Positions 1 through 9,077 of a DNA stretch of 64,000 nt are shown here, piece after piece. This DNA is from JAXLXE01 sp046328115 (GTDB taxonomy: Bacteria > Chloroflexota > UBA6077 > JACCZL01): positions 1 to 64,000 of the forward strand of contig JAXLXE010000004.1 in assembly GCA_046328115.1 (NCBI GenBank), given 5' to 3'. The translations under genes and the position numbers were made by a program. Each line of letters begins with the position of its first letter. The first letter of the stretch is position 1. Under the pieces are notes generated by a model. The model had not been told where the DNA came from. It ran no database searches and saw only the letters and a program-made list of their open reading frames with translations.

Positions 1-1
1 G

Positions 2-1801
2 CTGGCCGACGCGCTCGGCGGTCCTCGGGGGATCTTCTCGGTCGTGTTCCTATTCTCGTTCGTCAACTACCACAGATCAGACCCAACGGAATACTTGACG
101 ATCAGTCTAGCCTGGGCGTTGTTTGTCGCCCTTCGCCCCCTTGAGACGCTAGCTGAGCTGTGGCGGCGGTGGGGTCTTGTCTGGACTGACCGTCGAATAG
201 CCACTCGCCTCGGTGAGGTCGTCTGTCATGAAGCGCCAAATATCTTGGTGCTTCAAGAGGATCCTATGTCGAGCGCACAGTTCGGCGAAATCTTGCTAGC
301 CCGCACCGAGTCCGGCGACCCGGGACTTGTCATTGCCCTGGATCAGGTCGGCTTCGCCGGTGGGCGGTGGCGTCGAGCGATTGTCATGAATCGCCCCAGT
401 GGGGACGCAAACGCACTGTACGATGCCTCACTCGCTGGTGCCGTCTCCGACGGATCAGTGTTCCGTCTCGATTCAACGGTGCTTCCGGATCAGACGATGC
501 TGGTTGCACACCACTTGGGGAATCGGTTGATCGGCATCGTCGCTTCTGACAGCGACATAAGCCAGCTGCAGATCGAGCTCGTGCGTACAGACGTGGATTT
601 GCACGAGGGCAGCCTCGTGGAGGTCGAGGTTCGGGATAACCCTGTTCTCTGTCAGATTATCAACGGGCTGACAAAGGAGGAGGTTCTGCGCGAAAGGAAC
701 GCCCGCGGGTTTGTCCGTGCTCACGCGAAAAAGATCGGTCGATGGAATCAAGTTAGCTGCGCGTTTGATCCGGTCCCATGGCTTCCGCTACCGAACCAAC
801 CCGTCCTAGTGGCGAACCGAGAGGATGGCGAACTCGGCGCGCAGGCGGTCGGATGTTTTCCCGCCACGACCTATCCCATAACCATCGATCCTCATCTTCT
901 TGTTACCCAAAACGCCGCGATCCTCGGGATCCTTGGCGTCGGCAAGACATTTCTCGCGCTGGAACTCATCGAGCGCATGCTCGCGGTCGGGATCAAAGTC
1001 GTCTGCCTTGACCTGACAGATCAGTACGCAACCGAACTCGGCTCGTTTCTCGATGAGGCTGCAGAGGCGGAGGTGCTCAAAGAACTGGAAGCGGTCGGCC
1101 CACCCGGCAAGTCGAACGTGCAGCAGAACGTCGAGGAGGGGGGAAGTGCTCGCGTGTTCGCGGCGAAAGTGGGGGAACAGATAGAGGCCTTCCTGAAACC
1201 CGACAGCAAACGGAGCCTCATGATATTGAACCCGGCACAGTTCGAAGTCTGGCGACAGGACAGCAGACCGTTCAACAACAACGCGTCAATGGCTGCGCTG
1301 ACGCCAACGGAGATCACTCGGATTATTACCGAGGCGCTCCTCAAGACTCTGCAGTCCAAGGGAATGACCGAAAGTGCGCGCTGTTGCATCGTCTACGAAG
1401 AGGCGCACTCGTTGATCCCAGAGTGGAATGCCGTCTCCAGTGAAGGGGACAGGGCGGCGACGAACGGTACCGCGAAGGCGATTCTGCAGGGTCGGAAGTT
1501 CGGGCTGGGATGTCTGGTGATTACTCAACGGACAGCCAACGTCACGAAGAGCATCTTAAACCAATGCAACACGGTGTTCGCCCTCCGCGTGTTCGACGCG
1601 ACGGGCATGGAATTCTTGAAGAACTACGTCGGCGAGGACTATGCCAGTATTCTCTCGACCCTGGACGATCGGCACGCTGTGGTCTTTGGACGAGCGTCGT
1701 CTTGTCGGGATCCGGTCTTGACTCGACTGAACGATCGAGCTGATTTTCTTCGCAGGTTCCGACCGGTGCCAACAACAGAAATCGCTTCGACGGCTGGGTA
1801 G
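2..1801 (+). CDS. HerA-like DNA-translocating ATPase (DUF87), 5' end outside window
   Basis: Predicted P-loop ATPase of the HerA/FtsK superfamily, acting on DNA in the cytosol. Walker A GVGKT lies near residue 299 (counted from the GTG at 44), Walker B VYEEAH near 450, and GRKFGLGCLVITQR near 484 is the HerA-type sensor region. The frame is open back to base 2 and the residues before the GTG are hydrophobic (IFSVVFLFSF), so the true start is probably upstream of the window; GTG 44 is the first start codon inside it. It ends with TAG. HerA proteins are known to work with NurA in DNA end resection, or with SIR2/DUF4297-type effectors in defence. No partner is visible here, so the role is open. 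Transposon debris follows. Confidence 0.8.
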   Translation: MADALGGPRGIFSVVFLFSFVNYHRSDPTEYLTISLAWALFVALRPLETLAELWRRWGLVWTDRRIATRLGEVVCHEAPNILVLQEDPMSSAQFGEILLARTESGDPGLVIALDQVGFAGGRWRRAIVMNRPSGDANALYDASLAGAVSDGSVFRLDSTVLPDQTMLVAHHLGNRLIGIVASDSDISQLQIELVRTDVDLHEGSLVEVEVRDNPVLCQIINGLTKEEVLRERNARGFVRAHAKKIGRWNQVSCAFDPVPWLPLPNQPVLVANREDGELGAQAVGCFPATTYPITIDPHLLVTQNAAILGILGVGKTFLALELIERMLAVGIKVVCLDLTDQYATELGSFLDEAAEAEVLKELEAVGPPGKSNVQQNVEEGGSARVFAAKVGEQIEAFLKPDSKRSLMILNPAQFEVWRQDSRPFNNNASMAALTPTEITRIITEALLKTLQSKGMTESARCCIVYEEAHSLIPEWNAVSSEGDRAATNGTAKAILQGRKFGLGCLVITQRTANVTKSILNQCNTVFALRVFDATGMEFLKNYVGEDYASILSTLDDRHAVVFGRASSCRDPVLTRLNDRADFLRRFRPVPTTEIASTAG

Positions 1802-1919
1802 TTCCCAGGGACTGCGCCCGGCCCGCGTAGGATGGACTTCGCGGTCTCAGTTTTCTCAGCTCCTGCCGCACGGGAGAATGGGTCCTCCACGGATCCCGGC
1901 GCACTCTGCGTCGCTGGTG

Positions 1920-2185
1920 GGCAAACGAGCCGCTCCCGCCAGTCAGCCCGCCTGGCCTCATCCCGCTCGGAGGCCGCTACTGTCATTCCTTCCGGGTCCA
2001 ACCGGCCCCGGTGATCACGCGGCTCATGGTCGAGATGCTGACCCCGACCTGAGCGATCTTCCGCCACAAGGCACAATGCTCGGCCAGGGTGGTGTTTGGC
2101 GCTACTTCGAGATGGTCCGCGATGGCCGTGCGCAAGAGGCCCCGCGTGACCAGCAGCCCGCCATCGGAGGCCCTACGAGTACGCG
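1920..2185 (-). pseudogene. IS630-family transposase relic, frameshifted
   Basis: The minus strand encodes a piece of an IS630 transposase N-terminal region in two frames. One frame reads TLAEHCALWRKIAQVGVSIS followed by TMSRVITGAGWTRKE and then TGA at 1985-1983. The next frame continues from 1986 with MTVAASERDEARRADWRERL. These are the characteristic 'TLAEhcal...vS.sTMSRai..lGwTRK' and 'ERDeaaRaaWR' blocks of the family. No DDE catalytic region and no terminal repeats were found, so this is a truncated, dead copy. It differs from the complete element at 21165-22378. Confidence 0.7.
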
Positions 2186-2231
2186 TACAACTAGACAGAA
2201 GGCTTACGTGTATCGCAAGCTATTGTAAGCG

Positions 2232-2408
2232 ATGCTCCCGGCTCTCTTACCTCCCGACTTCAGCATCCTCGAGCGCCACGGGAGATTCAAGACTGCGCTT
2301 CGCGAAGTGCTCGGCGCGGTGCAGCCAAAGCCAATAACCTGTGAGGAGCGAAAACGGGCACTGCCGTTCATCGGTTCGCGCCCCACCGAGGGCCTCGCCT
2401 CGAACTGA
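2232..2408 (+). CDS. Possible short ORF of unknown function (58 aa)
   Basis: An ATG-initiated frame of 58 codons with acceptable codon use (segments LLPPDFSILERHGRFKTAL and ITCEERKRALPFIGSRPTEG). I do not recognise a family. It sits in a roughly 770-base stretch with no other gene apart from the IS630 relic, so it may be a fragment of a transposon-associated protein. There is no clear ribosome binding site. The remaining sequence from 2409 to 2575 shows nothing I can support. Confidence 0.2.
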   Translation: MLPALLPPDFSILERHGRFKTALREVLGAVQPKPITCEERKRALPFIGSRPTEGLASN

Positions 2409-2575
2409 ATCTACCTGCGCGTCGCATGGGCTGGTCAAGGCGGCGCACTAGAACCCGCTATCACCGGTTCTCGCCACTTTCCGGCCGGAGCGTTCGTTCC
2501 ACAAAAGGAGACCAAGTTTCCTCCTTGTGTCTAACCGCGTCCACGCAGTCCATCACCTTAATCCCCGATCCGACG

Positions 2576-3976
2576 TCACCACACCGTCACCCGCGTCCGC
2601 GACTCCGCCGACCCCGGCGTCTCGAACCACGCCACGAGCTCGCTGACCAGGTCCCACTCCAGCTCGTAGCTGCCCGGCTCGGCTGGGGCGCGGATCTCCG
2701 CTTCCAGCACCACGACCTCGCCGGGGGCCACGTCCGCCGGCAGCGGCGTGCGCGCCACGCCCTCATACGGATCCTGGCCCGGGCGGCCGAGCCAGCGGTA
2801 CGAGAGGCGGACTTCGCCCAGGTGGTCCCGCGTGCTGCAGGGCCACACGGCGTCGCCCTCATTCTCCAGCCGGACCAGCGCGTATCCGCTCTCGCCGGCG
2901 TGCAGCCTGGCCGGCGACCTCAACACGCGGATTCCCGCCCGGATCTCGCCAACGGACTCGCCGCTCGGTGCCAAGGCCCCGGCAGCTCGCCCGCCCGTGG
3001 CAGCCTCGTCCAGCAGGTGCGTCCAGCGGGCCACGAAGCGGTCCATCCCGTACATCGCGATCACGGTCTGGCGCGCCCGGGCGCCCATCTGCCGCGCTAG
3101 CTCGTGATCTTCCAGTAGCGCGCGCACGCCCGCGCGCAGATGCTCCGGGTCATTCGAGACAAACGCGTCCAGCCCGTCCGTGAACGGCTCCGGGTCGATC
3201 AGGCGGGGCGTCTTCACGATCGGCATTCCGGCCAGCGCCGCCTCGTACAGGGCAAAGCCGTGGCCGCTGGGCGTGGTGTGGAGGTACACCCGATGCCGCT
3301 GAAACGCGGCCTTCAGCTCCTCCCAGGAGGCTGGCTCGTACCCGCCGGGCGGGGCGTCGCGGCCCACCACCCGAAGGGGCAGATCGTCCCGCACCACGGC
3401 CCGCGTTAGCTCGTAGCCGCTGGTGTTCGCCCGCCGCGCAAAGAAGTTTGCCGCCGTCAGCACGGTCCGCTCGCCGCCCTCCCAGGGGTACGCCGCGTAG
3501 TCGGCGGGGTCGAAGCCGGGATCGATGATCGTGGCCGGCAGCCCCCAGCTCTCCGCCGTGTATCGCGAGAGGCAGACCACCCGGACATCCCGGAGCTGCT
3601 GCCGCAACCCCCAGGAGCGAAACGTCCGCTCGCGCTCGGTCCACTCCACGGTGCCGGGCAGGGCGAACGCCTCGATCGGCATGAAGATAAGCGGGACGCC
3701 GCTCCAGCGAAAGCGCTCCAGGTGGCGGGCCTCGTGCACGATCGCGACGTCGTAGCCGGCCATCGCCTCGTCGCCGATCTCAGCCAGGGGCCCGATGATG
3801 CGGACGTTGTCCGGCATGGGCCTCGACCGCGCGTTCCACGCGACATCCCAGGGGAGGTCCCAGGCCGGCTCGTCCACCAACAGGTCGAACCGATGGCCGG
3901 TCTTCGCCAGCGAGTGGATCAGGCCCTCGTGCTTCTTCACGCCCAGGATGCGGAACGGACGCCGAGGGGCCACCAT
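2576..3976 (-). CDS. GT-B glycosyltransferase with C-terminal NBR1-like Ig domain
   Basis: A 466-residue protein, probably a cytosolic sugar transferase. The first 350 or so residues look like a GT-B fold: the C-terminal donor-binding half includes HGFALYEAALAGMPIVKT, the usual 'G.aLyEAmaaG.PvV' loop. The last 110 residues form an Ig-like domain of the NBR1 type (LSYRWLG, ARTPLPADVAPGE, APAEPGSYELEWDLVSE, VAWFETPG), a module seen fused to enzymes in Chloroflexi. The ATG at 3976 was chosen because it lies 7 bases after the upstream gene's stop; the longer frame from 4075 would overlap that gene by about 90 bases. It appears co-transcribed with the gamma-glutamyltransferase-like gene. The acceptor is unknown. 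Confidence 0.75.
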   Translation of the reverse strand: MVAPRRPFRILGVKKHEGLIHSLAKTGHRFDLLVDEPAWDLPWDVAWNARSRPMPDNVRIIGPLAEIGDEAMAGYDVAIVHEARHLERFRWSGVPLIFMPIEAFALPGTVEWTERERTFRSWGLRQQLRDVRVVCLSRYTAESWGLPATIIDPGFDPADYAAYPWEGGERTVLTAANFFARRANTSGYELTRAVVRDDLPLRVVGRDAPPGGYEPASWEELKAAFQRHRVYLHTTPSGHGFALYEAALAGMPIVKTPRLIDPEPFTDGLDAFVSNDPEHLRAGVRALLEDHELARQMGARARQTVIAMYGMDRFVARWTHLLDEAATGGRAAGALAPSGESVGEIRAGIRVLRSPARLHAGESGYALVRLENEGDAVWPCSTRDHLGEVRLSYRWLGRPGQDPYEGVARTPLPADVAPGEVVVLEAEIRAPAEPGSYELEWDLVSELVAWFETPGSAESRTRVTVW

Positions 3977-3983
3977 CGTCACG

Positions 3984-5630
3984 TCAAACGCCGAGCGCGG
4001 CGGCCTCGCAGCGCGGATCGCTCGTCGCCACCAGGCGGCCGAGCGCGCGATCCACTCCCACGATCTGCATCCCACCGTCCGTGCCGAGCGTGCCCAGCGA
4101 ACGAGTGCGGTGGCCCAACCGGCGGAGCGAGGCGAGCGTGTCCTCGGCCAACCCGCTTTCGTACTGAAGCTCTGCCGGCAAGGCCCGGTGCGGCGGCTCC
4201 GCGCCCGGAAACAGGTGCCAGCGCGGCATCTCCACGGCCGTCTGCGCGCTCAGCCCGTGATCTGTCAGGTGCAGCACGATCTGGGCGGTCCACTGGGCAC
4301 CCAGGTCCGCCCCCGGCGTGGCGCCCGCCAGGAATGGCGAGCCCGCTGCCTCCGCCAACATGAAGCAGTGGAGCGTGTGGGCCGGGCGCTGGCCGCCAAC
4401 CAGCCGCGCCGCGTCTGCCTCCTCGAGGGAGAATCCGCGCGCTACCCGATTGTTCAGCAGCACCCCTGTCTCCGGGTCCACCACACCGCTCCCCCAGAGC
4501 CCGCCCAGGCTGTGGATGAACGCCACCGTGCTGCCCTGCTCGTCCGCCACCGCGAAACTGGTGGTGTCGCCAGCGGCCATCCGCCCCAGCCGCGCGGGCG
4601 CGCCGTCGACCAGAGGGCGCCGCTCAGCCGCGTGCTGCTTTGACAGCAAACGGTCGAGCGGAACCGCTGCCACACTCGGATCGACCAGGTAGGTTTCGCG
4701 ATCGTCAAAGGCCAGGCGAGCCGAACCCGCCAGGCGGTGGATGGTCGATGCGGCCAGCGGTGCTGCCTCGCCGACGGGGAATCCCTCCATCAGGTTGAGC
4801 ATCTCCAGCACCACCACGCCCTGCGTGGGCGGCGGCGTCTCCAGCACACGGACGCCGCGGTAGCTGGTGGAGATCGGCTCGGCCACCTCCGCTCGGAATC
4901 CTCCCAGGTCGCCGGCGCTCAGCAGTCCCCCGCCACCGGCCACCGCCCGCGCCATCGAGCAGGCCACCGCTCCCTCATAGAACCCGGCGCGACGCCCCGT
5001 CGCGATCCCCGCTAGCGTCCGCGCCAGCGCGGGCTGTCGAACGATGTCACCCACCGCTGCCCCCCGTCGGATCGGCAGCGCAGCCGCCAGGCGCTCCGCG
5101 CTCCCACGGAACATCGCGGCTCCTCGCGCACCGAACCGCGCCGCGTGCGGTCCCACGGTGAACCCGTCTCGCGCTAGCCGAATGGACGGCTCCAGCAGCG
5201 CGCTCAGATCCCTGCTGCCATACCTCGCGTGCAGCTCCAGCACCAGGTCGACCGCGCCGGGCACCCCCACCGCGAGCGGGCCATGCAGCGGGATGGCCTC
5301 GTGGCCGCGCTGAGTCATCCAGTCTGCCGAGATCATTGCCGGCGACGGGCCGCACCCGATCAGCGCCACCGGCGCGCCACGGCGCACGTCGGAGACCAGG
5401 CACACGGCATCTCCCCCCACTCCGCAGGCCCACGGCATGGTCACCCACTGGACTGCGGCGGCCGCCACGGCCGCGTCAGCCGCGTTGCCACCATCGGCCA
5501 ACACCTGGATCGCCGCCTGATTCGGCTGCAACGAGGGACCCGCGACAACCCCCCGCCGCGCATACGTCAGCGGGCGCCGAGGCGCCCCTGGCCACAATCG
5601 ATCAGTTTCGCGAAACGCACTGGCAAGCAC
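3984..5630 (-). CDS. Gamma-glutamyltransferase family protein (Ntn hydrolase)
   Basis: A 548-residue member of the gamma-glutamyltranspeptidase family, which cleaves or transfers gamma-glutamyl groups after self-cleavage into two chains. GGNAADAAVAAAAVQWV and GVGGDAV near the N-terminus are the usual large-subunit signatures. The predicted nucleophile is the first Thr of GDTTSFAVAD (about residue 356), where self-processing would occur. C-terminal TPGADLGAQW and GTDGGMQIVG fit the small subunit. Most GGTs have His after the Thr pair; here it is Ser. There is no obvious signal peptide, so a cytosolic GGT-like role such as cephalosporin-acylase-type hydrolysis is possible. The start at 5630 could be several codons off. 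Confidence 0.85.
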   Translation of the reverse strand: MLASAFRETDRLWPGAPRRPLTYARRGVVAGPSLQPNQAAIQVLADGGNAADAAVAAAAVQWVTMPWACGVGGDAVCLVSDVRRGAPVALIGCGPSPAMISADWMTQRGHEAIPLHGPLAVGVPGAVDLVLELHARYGSRDLSALLEPSIRLARDGFTVGPHAARFGARGAAMFRGSAERLAAALPIRRGAAVGDIVRQPALARTLAGIATGRRAGFYEGAVACSMARAVAGGGGLLSAGDLGGFRAEVAEPISTSYRGVRVLETPPPTQGVVVLEMLNLMEGFPVGEAAPLAASTIHRLAGSARLAFDDRETYLVDPSVAAVPLDRLLSKQHAAERRPLVDGAPARLGRMAAGDTTSFAVADEQGSTVAFIHSLGGLWGSGVVDPETGVLLNNRVARGFSLEEADAARLVGGQRPAHTLHCFMLAEAAGSPFLAGATPGADLGAQWTAQIVLHLTDHGLSAQTAVEMPRWHLFPGAEPPHRALPAELQYESGLAEDTLASLRRLGHRTRSLGTLGTDGGMQIVGVDRALGRLVATSDPRCEAAALGV

Positions 5631-5765
5631 GCGGTTACCCGCGCCGACACGGCGGTTGAGACCATTCGCGCACGGTTAATGGTACGCCGTGGGGATGTGC
5701 GAATAAGACGCGCACCGCCGTGAGGCTAGACTGTCGACCCAGACCGCGACCGAACCTGCTCGTGG

Positions 5766-5804
5766 TTGAGCGCCGTACGGTAATACGTCTATCCTGTTTA
5801 CAGG
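5766..5804 (+). promoter_or_regulatory. Candidate vapBC promoter and operator
   Basis: A possible sigma-70 promoter, TTGAGC (5766-5771), 18-base spacer, TATCCT (5790-5795). It overlaps the palindrome CCTGTTTACAGG (5793-5804), which ends 9 bases before the antitoxin ATG. Autorepression by the VapB/VapC complex at such a palindrome is typical of the family; the assignment is inferred from position. The rest of the divergent gap 5631-5765 shows no gene. Confidence 0.45.
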
Positions 5805-5813
5805 TGGTGCCTC

Positions 5814-6086
5814 ATGAAAGCGACGATCGAGATTCCCGACGACCTCTACCGACGCGTGAAGGCCAAGAGCGCACTCGAGGGCCGCCGCGTCCGCGAAGTC
5901 ACGATCAGTCTCTACCGAACCTGGCTCGGCGAATCGCAACCTGCCACAGCGCCAGCTTCGGCCGCCGAGGACACCTGGCTCGACGACTACTTGCGACTCG
6001 CCGCGCGCCTCGCAAAGGGTGCGCCGGACGGCCCCACCGCCAGCGAGATTCTGGACGCCGACCGATCCAGGCTGGAGTCGCGCTAG
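5814..6086 (+). CDS. VapB-like antitoxin
   Basis: A 90-residue protein beginning MKATIEIPDDLYRRVKAKSA, the short N-terminal DNA-binding strand-helix typical of ribbon-helix-helix antitoxins paired with PIN toxins. The C-terminal part would bind and cover the toxin active site. The PIN gene starts 4 bases after its stop, indicating one operon with coupled translation. The upstream palindrome overlapping the -10 suggests autoregulation. Family-level identification rests on the N-terminal motif plus the neighbour. Confidence 0.75.
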   Translation: MKATIEIPDDLYRRVKAKSALEGRRVREVTISLYRTWLGESQPATAPASAAEDTWLDDYLRLAARLAKGAPDGPTASEILDADRSRLESR

Positions 6087-6090
6087 CCCG

Positions 6091-6519
6091 GTGCTCACCG
6101 TGGACGCGAACGTCTGGGTCTCCATCCTGGACACCGCTGACGCCTTCCATGCACCGAGCGTGGAGCTCTTCCGGGAGGCCGGCCGCCGCAACATCGCGAT
6201 AACCATTCCTGCCTTCACACTCGTCGAGGTCGCGTGCGTCGTCGCCCGTCGATTCAGAGACTCGGCGGCCGGGGCCCAGGCAGCGAGTGCCATCGCTGCC
6301 CGACGTCCGTTGCACATCGTCCCGCTCGACCACGCGCTGCTGAGCCTCGCCGTTCGACTCGGCGCCTACCGGTTTCTCCGCGGCGCGGACGCGCTGTACG
6401 CCGCGGCAGCACAGCTCACCGGCACAACCCTCGTCACCTGGGACAACGAGTTGATTCAGCGCGCCGGCGCGCAGACGCCTACGGACTGGCGCACCACGCT
6501 CACCGCCCACGACGCATAG
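6091..6519 (+). CDS. VapC-like PIN-domain toxin ribonuclease
   Basis: A 142-residue PIN-domain protein, predicted Mg2+-dependent RNase that acts as the toxin of the pair. The acidic active-site residues are visible: Asp5 in VLTVDANVWV, Glu in TLVEVA, Asp in RGADALYAAAA, and Asp in TWDNEL. The GTG at 6091 is chosen because it begins directly at the PIN fold and only 4 bases after the antitoxin stop; an upstream start at 6019 would lie wholly inside the antitoxin gene. The RNA target cannot be read from sequence. Confidence 0.85.
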   Translation: MLTVDANVWVSILDTADAFHAPSVELFREAGRRNIAITIPAFTLVEVACVVARRFRDSAAGAQAASAIAARRPLHIVPLDHALLSLAVRLGAYRFLRGADALYAAAAQLTGTTLVTWDNELIQRAGAQTPTDWRTTLTAHDA

Positions 6520-6563
6520 CCGCGACCAAACTCCCTGCACGCCCGCCCTTCCGCGCCCGTCCG

Positions 6564-6608
6564 TCCATAGAGTCCATCCAGTCCATTAAGTCCATACCAT
6601 CCACCCCT
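6564..6608. repeat. Five tandem 9-bp repeats (TCCATNNAG)
   Basis: Five consecutive 9-base units begin at 6564, 6573, 6582, 6591 and 6600 (TCCATAGAG, TCCATCCAG, TCCATTAAG, TCCATACCA, TCCACCCCT). On the minus strand they would read as a Met-Asp repeat, but no gene supports that. They fill the gap between the PIN toxin and the CoA-transferase gene. Simple-sequence tract, function unknown. Confidence 0.7.
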
Positions 6609-6679
6609 AACCAGCCCCCACCCCCCAAATCCCCCACCCGCGCTACCATAGCGCCGCCGCCAGGCAACCGGAGGTTCTC

Positions 6680-9007
6680 ATGCGCGGGCCGCTCCATGGC
6701 GTTCGGGTTCTCGACTTTGGCCAGTACGTCGCCGGCCCCCTCACCGCCATGCTCCTGGCCGACCAGGGCGCGGACGTCGTCCGCGTAGACCCGCCGGGCG
6801 GCCCCCGTTGGGACACCCCCGCCAACGCCACCTGGAACCGCGGCAAGCGCACCATCCGCCTCAACCTCAAGGACTCAACCGACCGCGCGGCCGTCCGCGA
6901 ACTGGTCGCCACCGCCGACGTGCTCATCGAGGGCTTCCGACCCGGCGTCATGGACCGCCTGGGTCTCGGCTACTCGCTCCTGGCCGCCTCCCACCCGCGC
7001 CTCATCTACTGCTCCCTGCCCGGCTTCGCCGCGGATGATCCGCGGGCCGGCCTCCCCGGCTGGGAGGGCGTGGTGGCGGCAGCAGCAGCCACCTACCGAC
7101 CCCCGCTCGGCGAACCGGACGCCGACCCCGCCTACACCGCCCTCCAGATCCCCTCCCACTTCGCCGCCCTCCAGGCGGCCGTCGCCATCGCCGTGGCGCT
7201 GGTCGCCCGCGAGCGGACCGGCCTGGGCCAGCGCATCGAGATGCCCCTGTTCGACGCCACCTTCGCCGCCGTCGGCGCCCACGGCCTGCTGGTGGACGGC
7301 AAGCCGGCCGGCGGCCGCCCGGACGACTCCTGGGGCGGCCTGTTCCAGTGCGCCGACGACCGCTGGGTGTTCTTCAGCGGCTCCACCCCCCGCTTCCGCG
7401 AGCGGTTCCTGGCCGCCAGCGGCAACCAGGCCTGGGCCGACGAGGGCCTGTTGGATATCCCCCGCCTGATCGCCAACCCCGCCCTGGCCGCCGCTTGCCG
7501 TGAGCGGCTGCGCGCCCTCTTCAGGACCCGCCCCGCCCTCGAGTGGGAGGAGCTAGGCGCCGCCGCGCTCGTCCCGATCACCGTGGCCCGCACCACCGCC
7601 GAGTGGCTGGCCACCGACCACGCCCGCCACGCCCAGGCGGTCTGCAAGCTGCTCGATCCCACCCTGGGCCCCAACCTGAGAGAAATGTGGCAGCCGGGCC
7701 GAGCGGTGCGGCTCACGGACTGGGCGGACGAGCCGCTCGCGCCCGCCGCCAGCGCCGACACGTCTCTCGCGGACCTGCTCGACCGCCCGGCCCAGCCCGC
7801 CAGTTCCCCACCATTGTCCAGCCTCTCCGCGGCCCTGGAGAGCGTGCGGGTGGTGGATCTCTCGCAGGTGCTGGCCGGCCCTACTGCCGGTCGAACCCTG
7901 GCCGAGTACGGCGCCAACGTGGTCAAGATCAACAACCCCCGCGAGCAGGGCGCTGGCTACCGCACCAGCGTGCACCGCTACCACACGGACGTGAACCGCG
8001 GGAAGCACTCCATCCTGCTGGACCTCAAATCCGCCGCCGGGCTGGACACCCTGACCCGACTCGTCCGTCAGGCGGACGTGGTCATCCAGAACTTCCGCCT
8101 GGGCGTGCCCGACCGGATCGGCGTGGGCTACGACCAGCTACGGGCCATCAAGCCGGACCTGATCTACGTCTCCGTCAGCGCCTTCGGCTACGGCGGCGAC
8201 TGGGGCGCCCGCGGCGGCTACGAGCCCAACGCCCAGGCCGCCACCGGCATGCAGGCGCGGATGGGCGGAGACGGTCCGCCGCTGATGCAACCGTACGCCA
8301 TCAACGACTACGGCACCGGGCTGCTCGGGGCGTTCGGCGCCGCCCTGGCGCTCTACCACCGCGACCGCACCGGCCGCGGCCAGGCGGTTGAAGCCGCGCT
8401 GGCCTACACCGCCACCTTCTTCCAGTCCGCCTACGCCCAGCTTTACGACGGCAAGCTCTGGGATGAGCCAAGCGGCCGCGCCGTCCGCGGCTCGCGGCCG
8501 CTCCACCGCATCTACCGCGCCAGCGACGGCTGGCTCTTCCTGGGAGCCCACCCGAGCCAGAGCTCGGTCCTCGCCAGCGTACCCGGCCTGGAATCCTGCG
8601 CCCACTCGACCGGCCCGGAGCTGGAAGCCCACCTGGAGCAAGCCCTCCGCGCAAACCCTGTGGACCACTGGGTCCGGGCCCTGACGCTTCGCGACATCGG
8701 CGCCCACGCGCTGGTCACGTCGCTGCCGGCCCTCATGACGGACACCTGGGTGGCCGCCCACGGCCTCGCCGTGACCCGCGAGCACGACAACGGCCAGCGC
8801 ATCACCACGGTGGGCCCCGGCGTCCGCCTCTCGCGCACGCCGGTCACCGCCGGCCGTCCGGCCGTCACCCCCGGCGCGGACGCCCGCACGGTCCTGGCCC
8901 TCGTGGACCAGTCCGATCGGCTAGACGGCCTGATCACGGACGGCACGGTCCTGATCGAAGACCCCGCCAACCTCATCGGCCTCACCGGCGCCCCGCCTCG
9001 ATCCTAG
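6680..9007 (+). CDS. Fused tandem CaiB/BaiF family III CoA-transferase
   Basis: A 775-residue protein made of two family III CoA-transferase domains (about 1-385 and 390-775). The family moves CoA between carboxylic acids. Each half begins with the fold's signature (VLDFGQYVAGPLTAMLLADQ and VVDLSQVLAGPTAGRTLAEY). In the second half the motif YAINDYGTGLLG carries the expected catalytic Asp. The aligned place in the first half reads LQIPSHFAALQA and has no Asp, so probably only the second half is catalytic. GGTTCTC before the ATG is a weak ribosome site. Normal family members are homodimers of about 400 residues; this is a covalent dimer. Substrate unknown, perhaps an aliphatic or aromatic acid. 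Confidence 0.88.
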   Translation: MRGPLHGVRVLDFGQYVAGPLTAMLLADQGADVVRVDPPGGPRWDTPANATWNRGKRTIRLNLKDSTDRAAVRELVATADVLIEGFRPGVMDRLGLGYSLLAASHPRLIYCSLPGFAADDPRAGLPGWEGVVAAAAATYRPPLGEPDADPAYTALQIPSHFAALQAAVAIAVALVARERTGLGQRIEMPLFDATFAAVGAHGLLVDGKPAGGRPDDSWGGLFQCADDRWVFFSGSTPRFRERFLAASGNQAWADEGLLDIPRLIANPALAAACRERLRALFRTRPALEWEELGAAALVPITVARTTAEWLATDHARHAQAVCKLLDPTLGPNLREMWQPGRAVRLTDWADEPLAPAASADTSLADLLDRPAQPASSPPLSSLSAALESVRVVDLSQVLAGPTAGRTLAEYGANVVKINNPREQGAGYRTSVHRYHTDVNRGKHSILLDLKSAAGLDTLTRLVRQADVVIQNFRLGVPDRIGVGYDQLRAIKPDLIYVSVSAFGYGGDWGARGGYEPNAQAATGMQARMGGDGPPLMQPYAINDYGTGLLGAFGAALALYHRDRTGRGQAVEAALAYTATFFQSAYAQLYDGKLWDEPSGRAVRGSRPLHRIYRASDGWLFLGAHPSQSSVLASVPGLESCAHSTGPELEAHLEQALRANPVDHWVRALTLRDIGAHALVTSLPALMTDTWVAAHGLAVTREHDNGQRITTVGPGVRLSRTPVTAGRPAVTPGADARTVLALVDQSDRLDGLITDGTVLIEDPANLIGLTGAPPRS

Positions 9008-9077
9008 TGCGTCAGCGCAATTCAGTTCGTCGACGGTGACGCCCCCGGCACTCGCCAGGCCCTGCACCACAGCACGG

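Noticed and set aside
6564..6608. Possible CRISPR-like array
   Set aside because: Units are 9 bases, contiguous and without spacers; no cas genes in the window.
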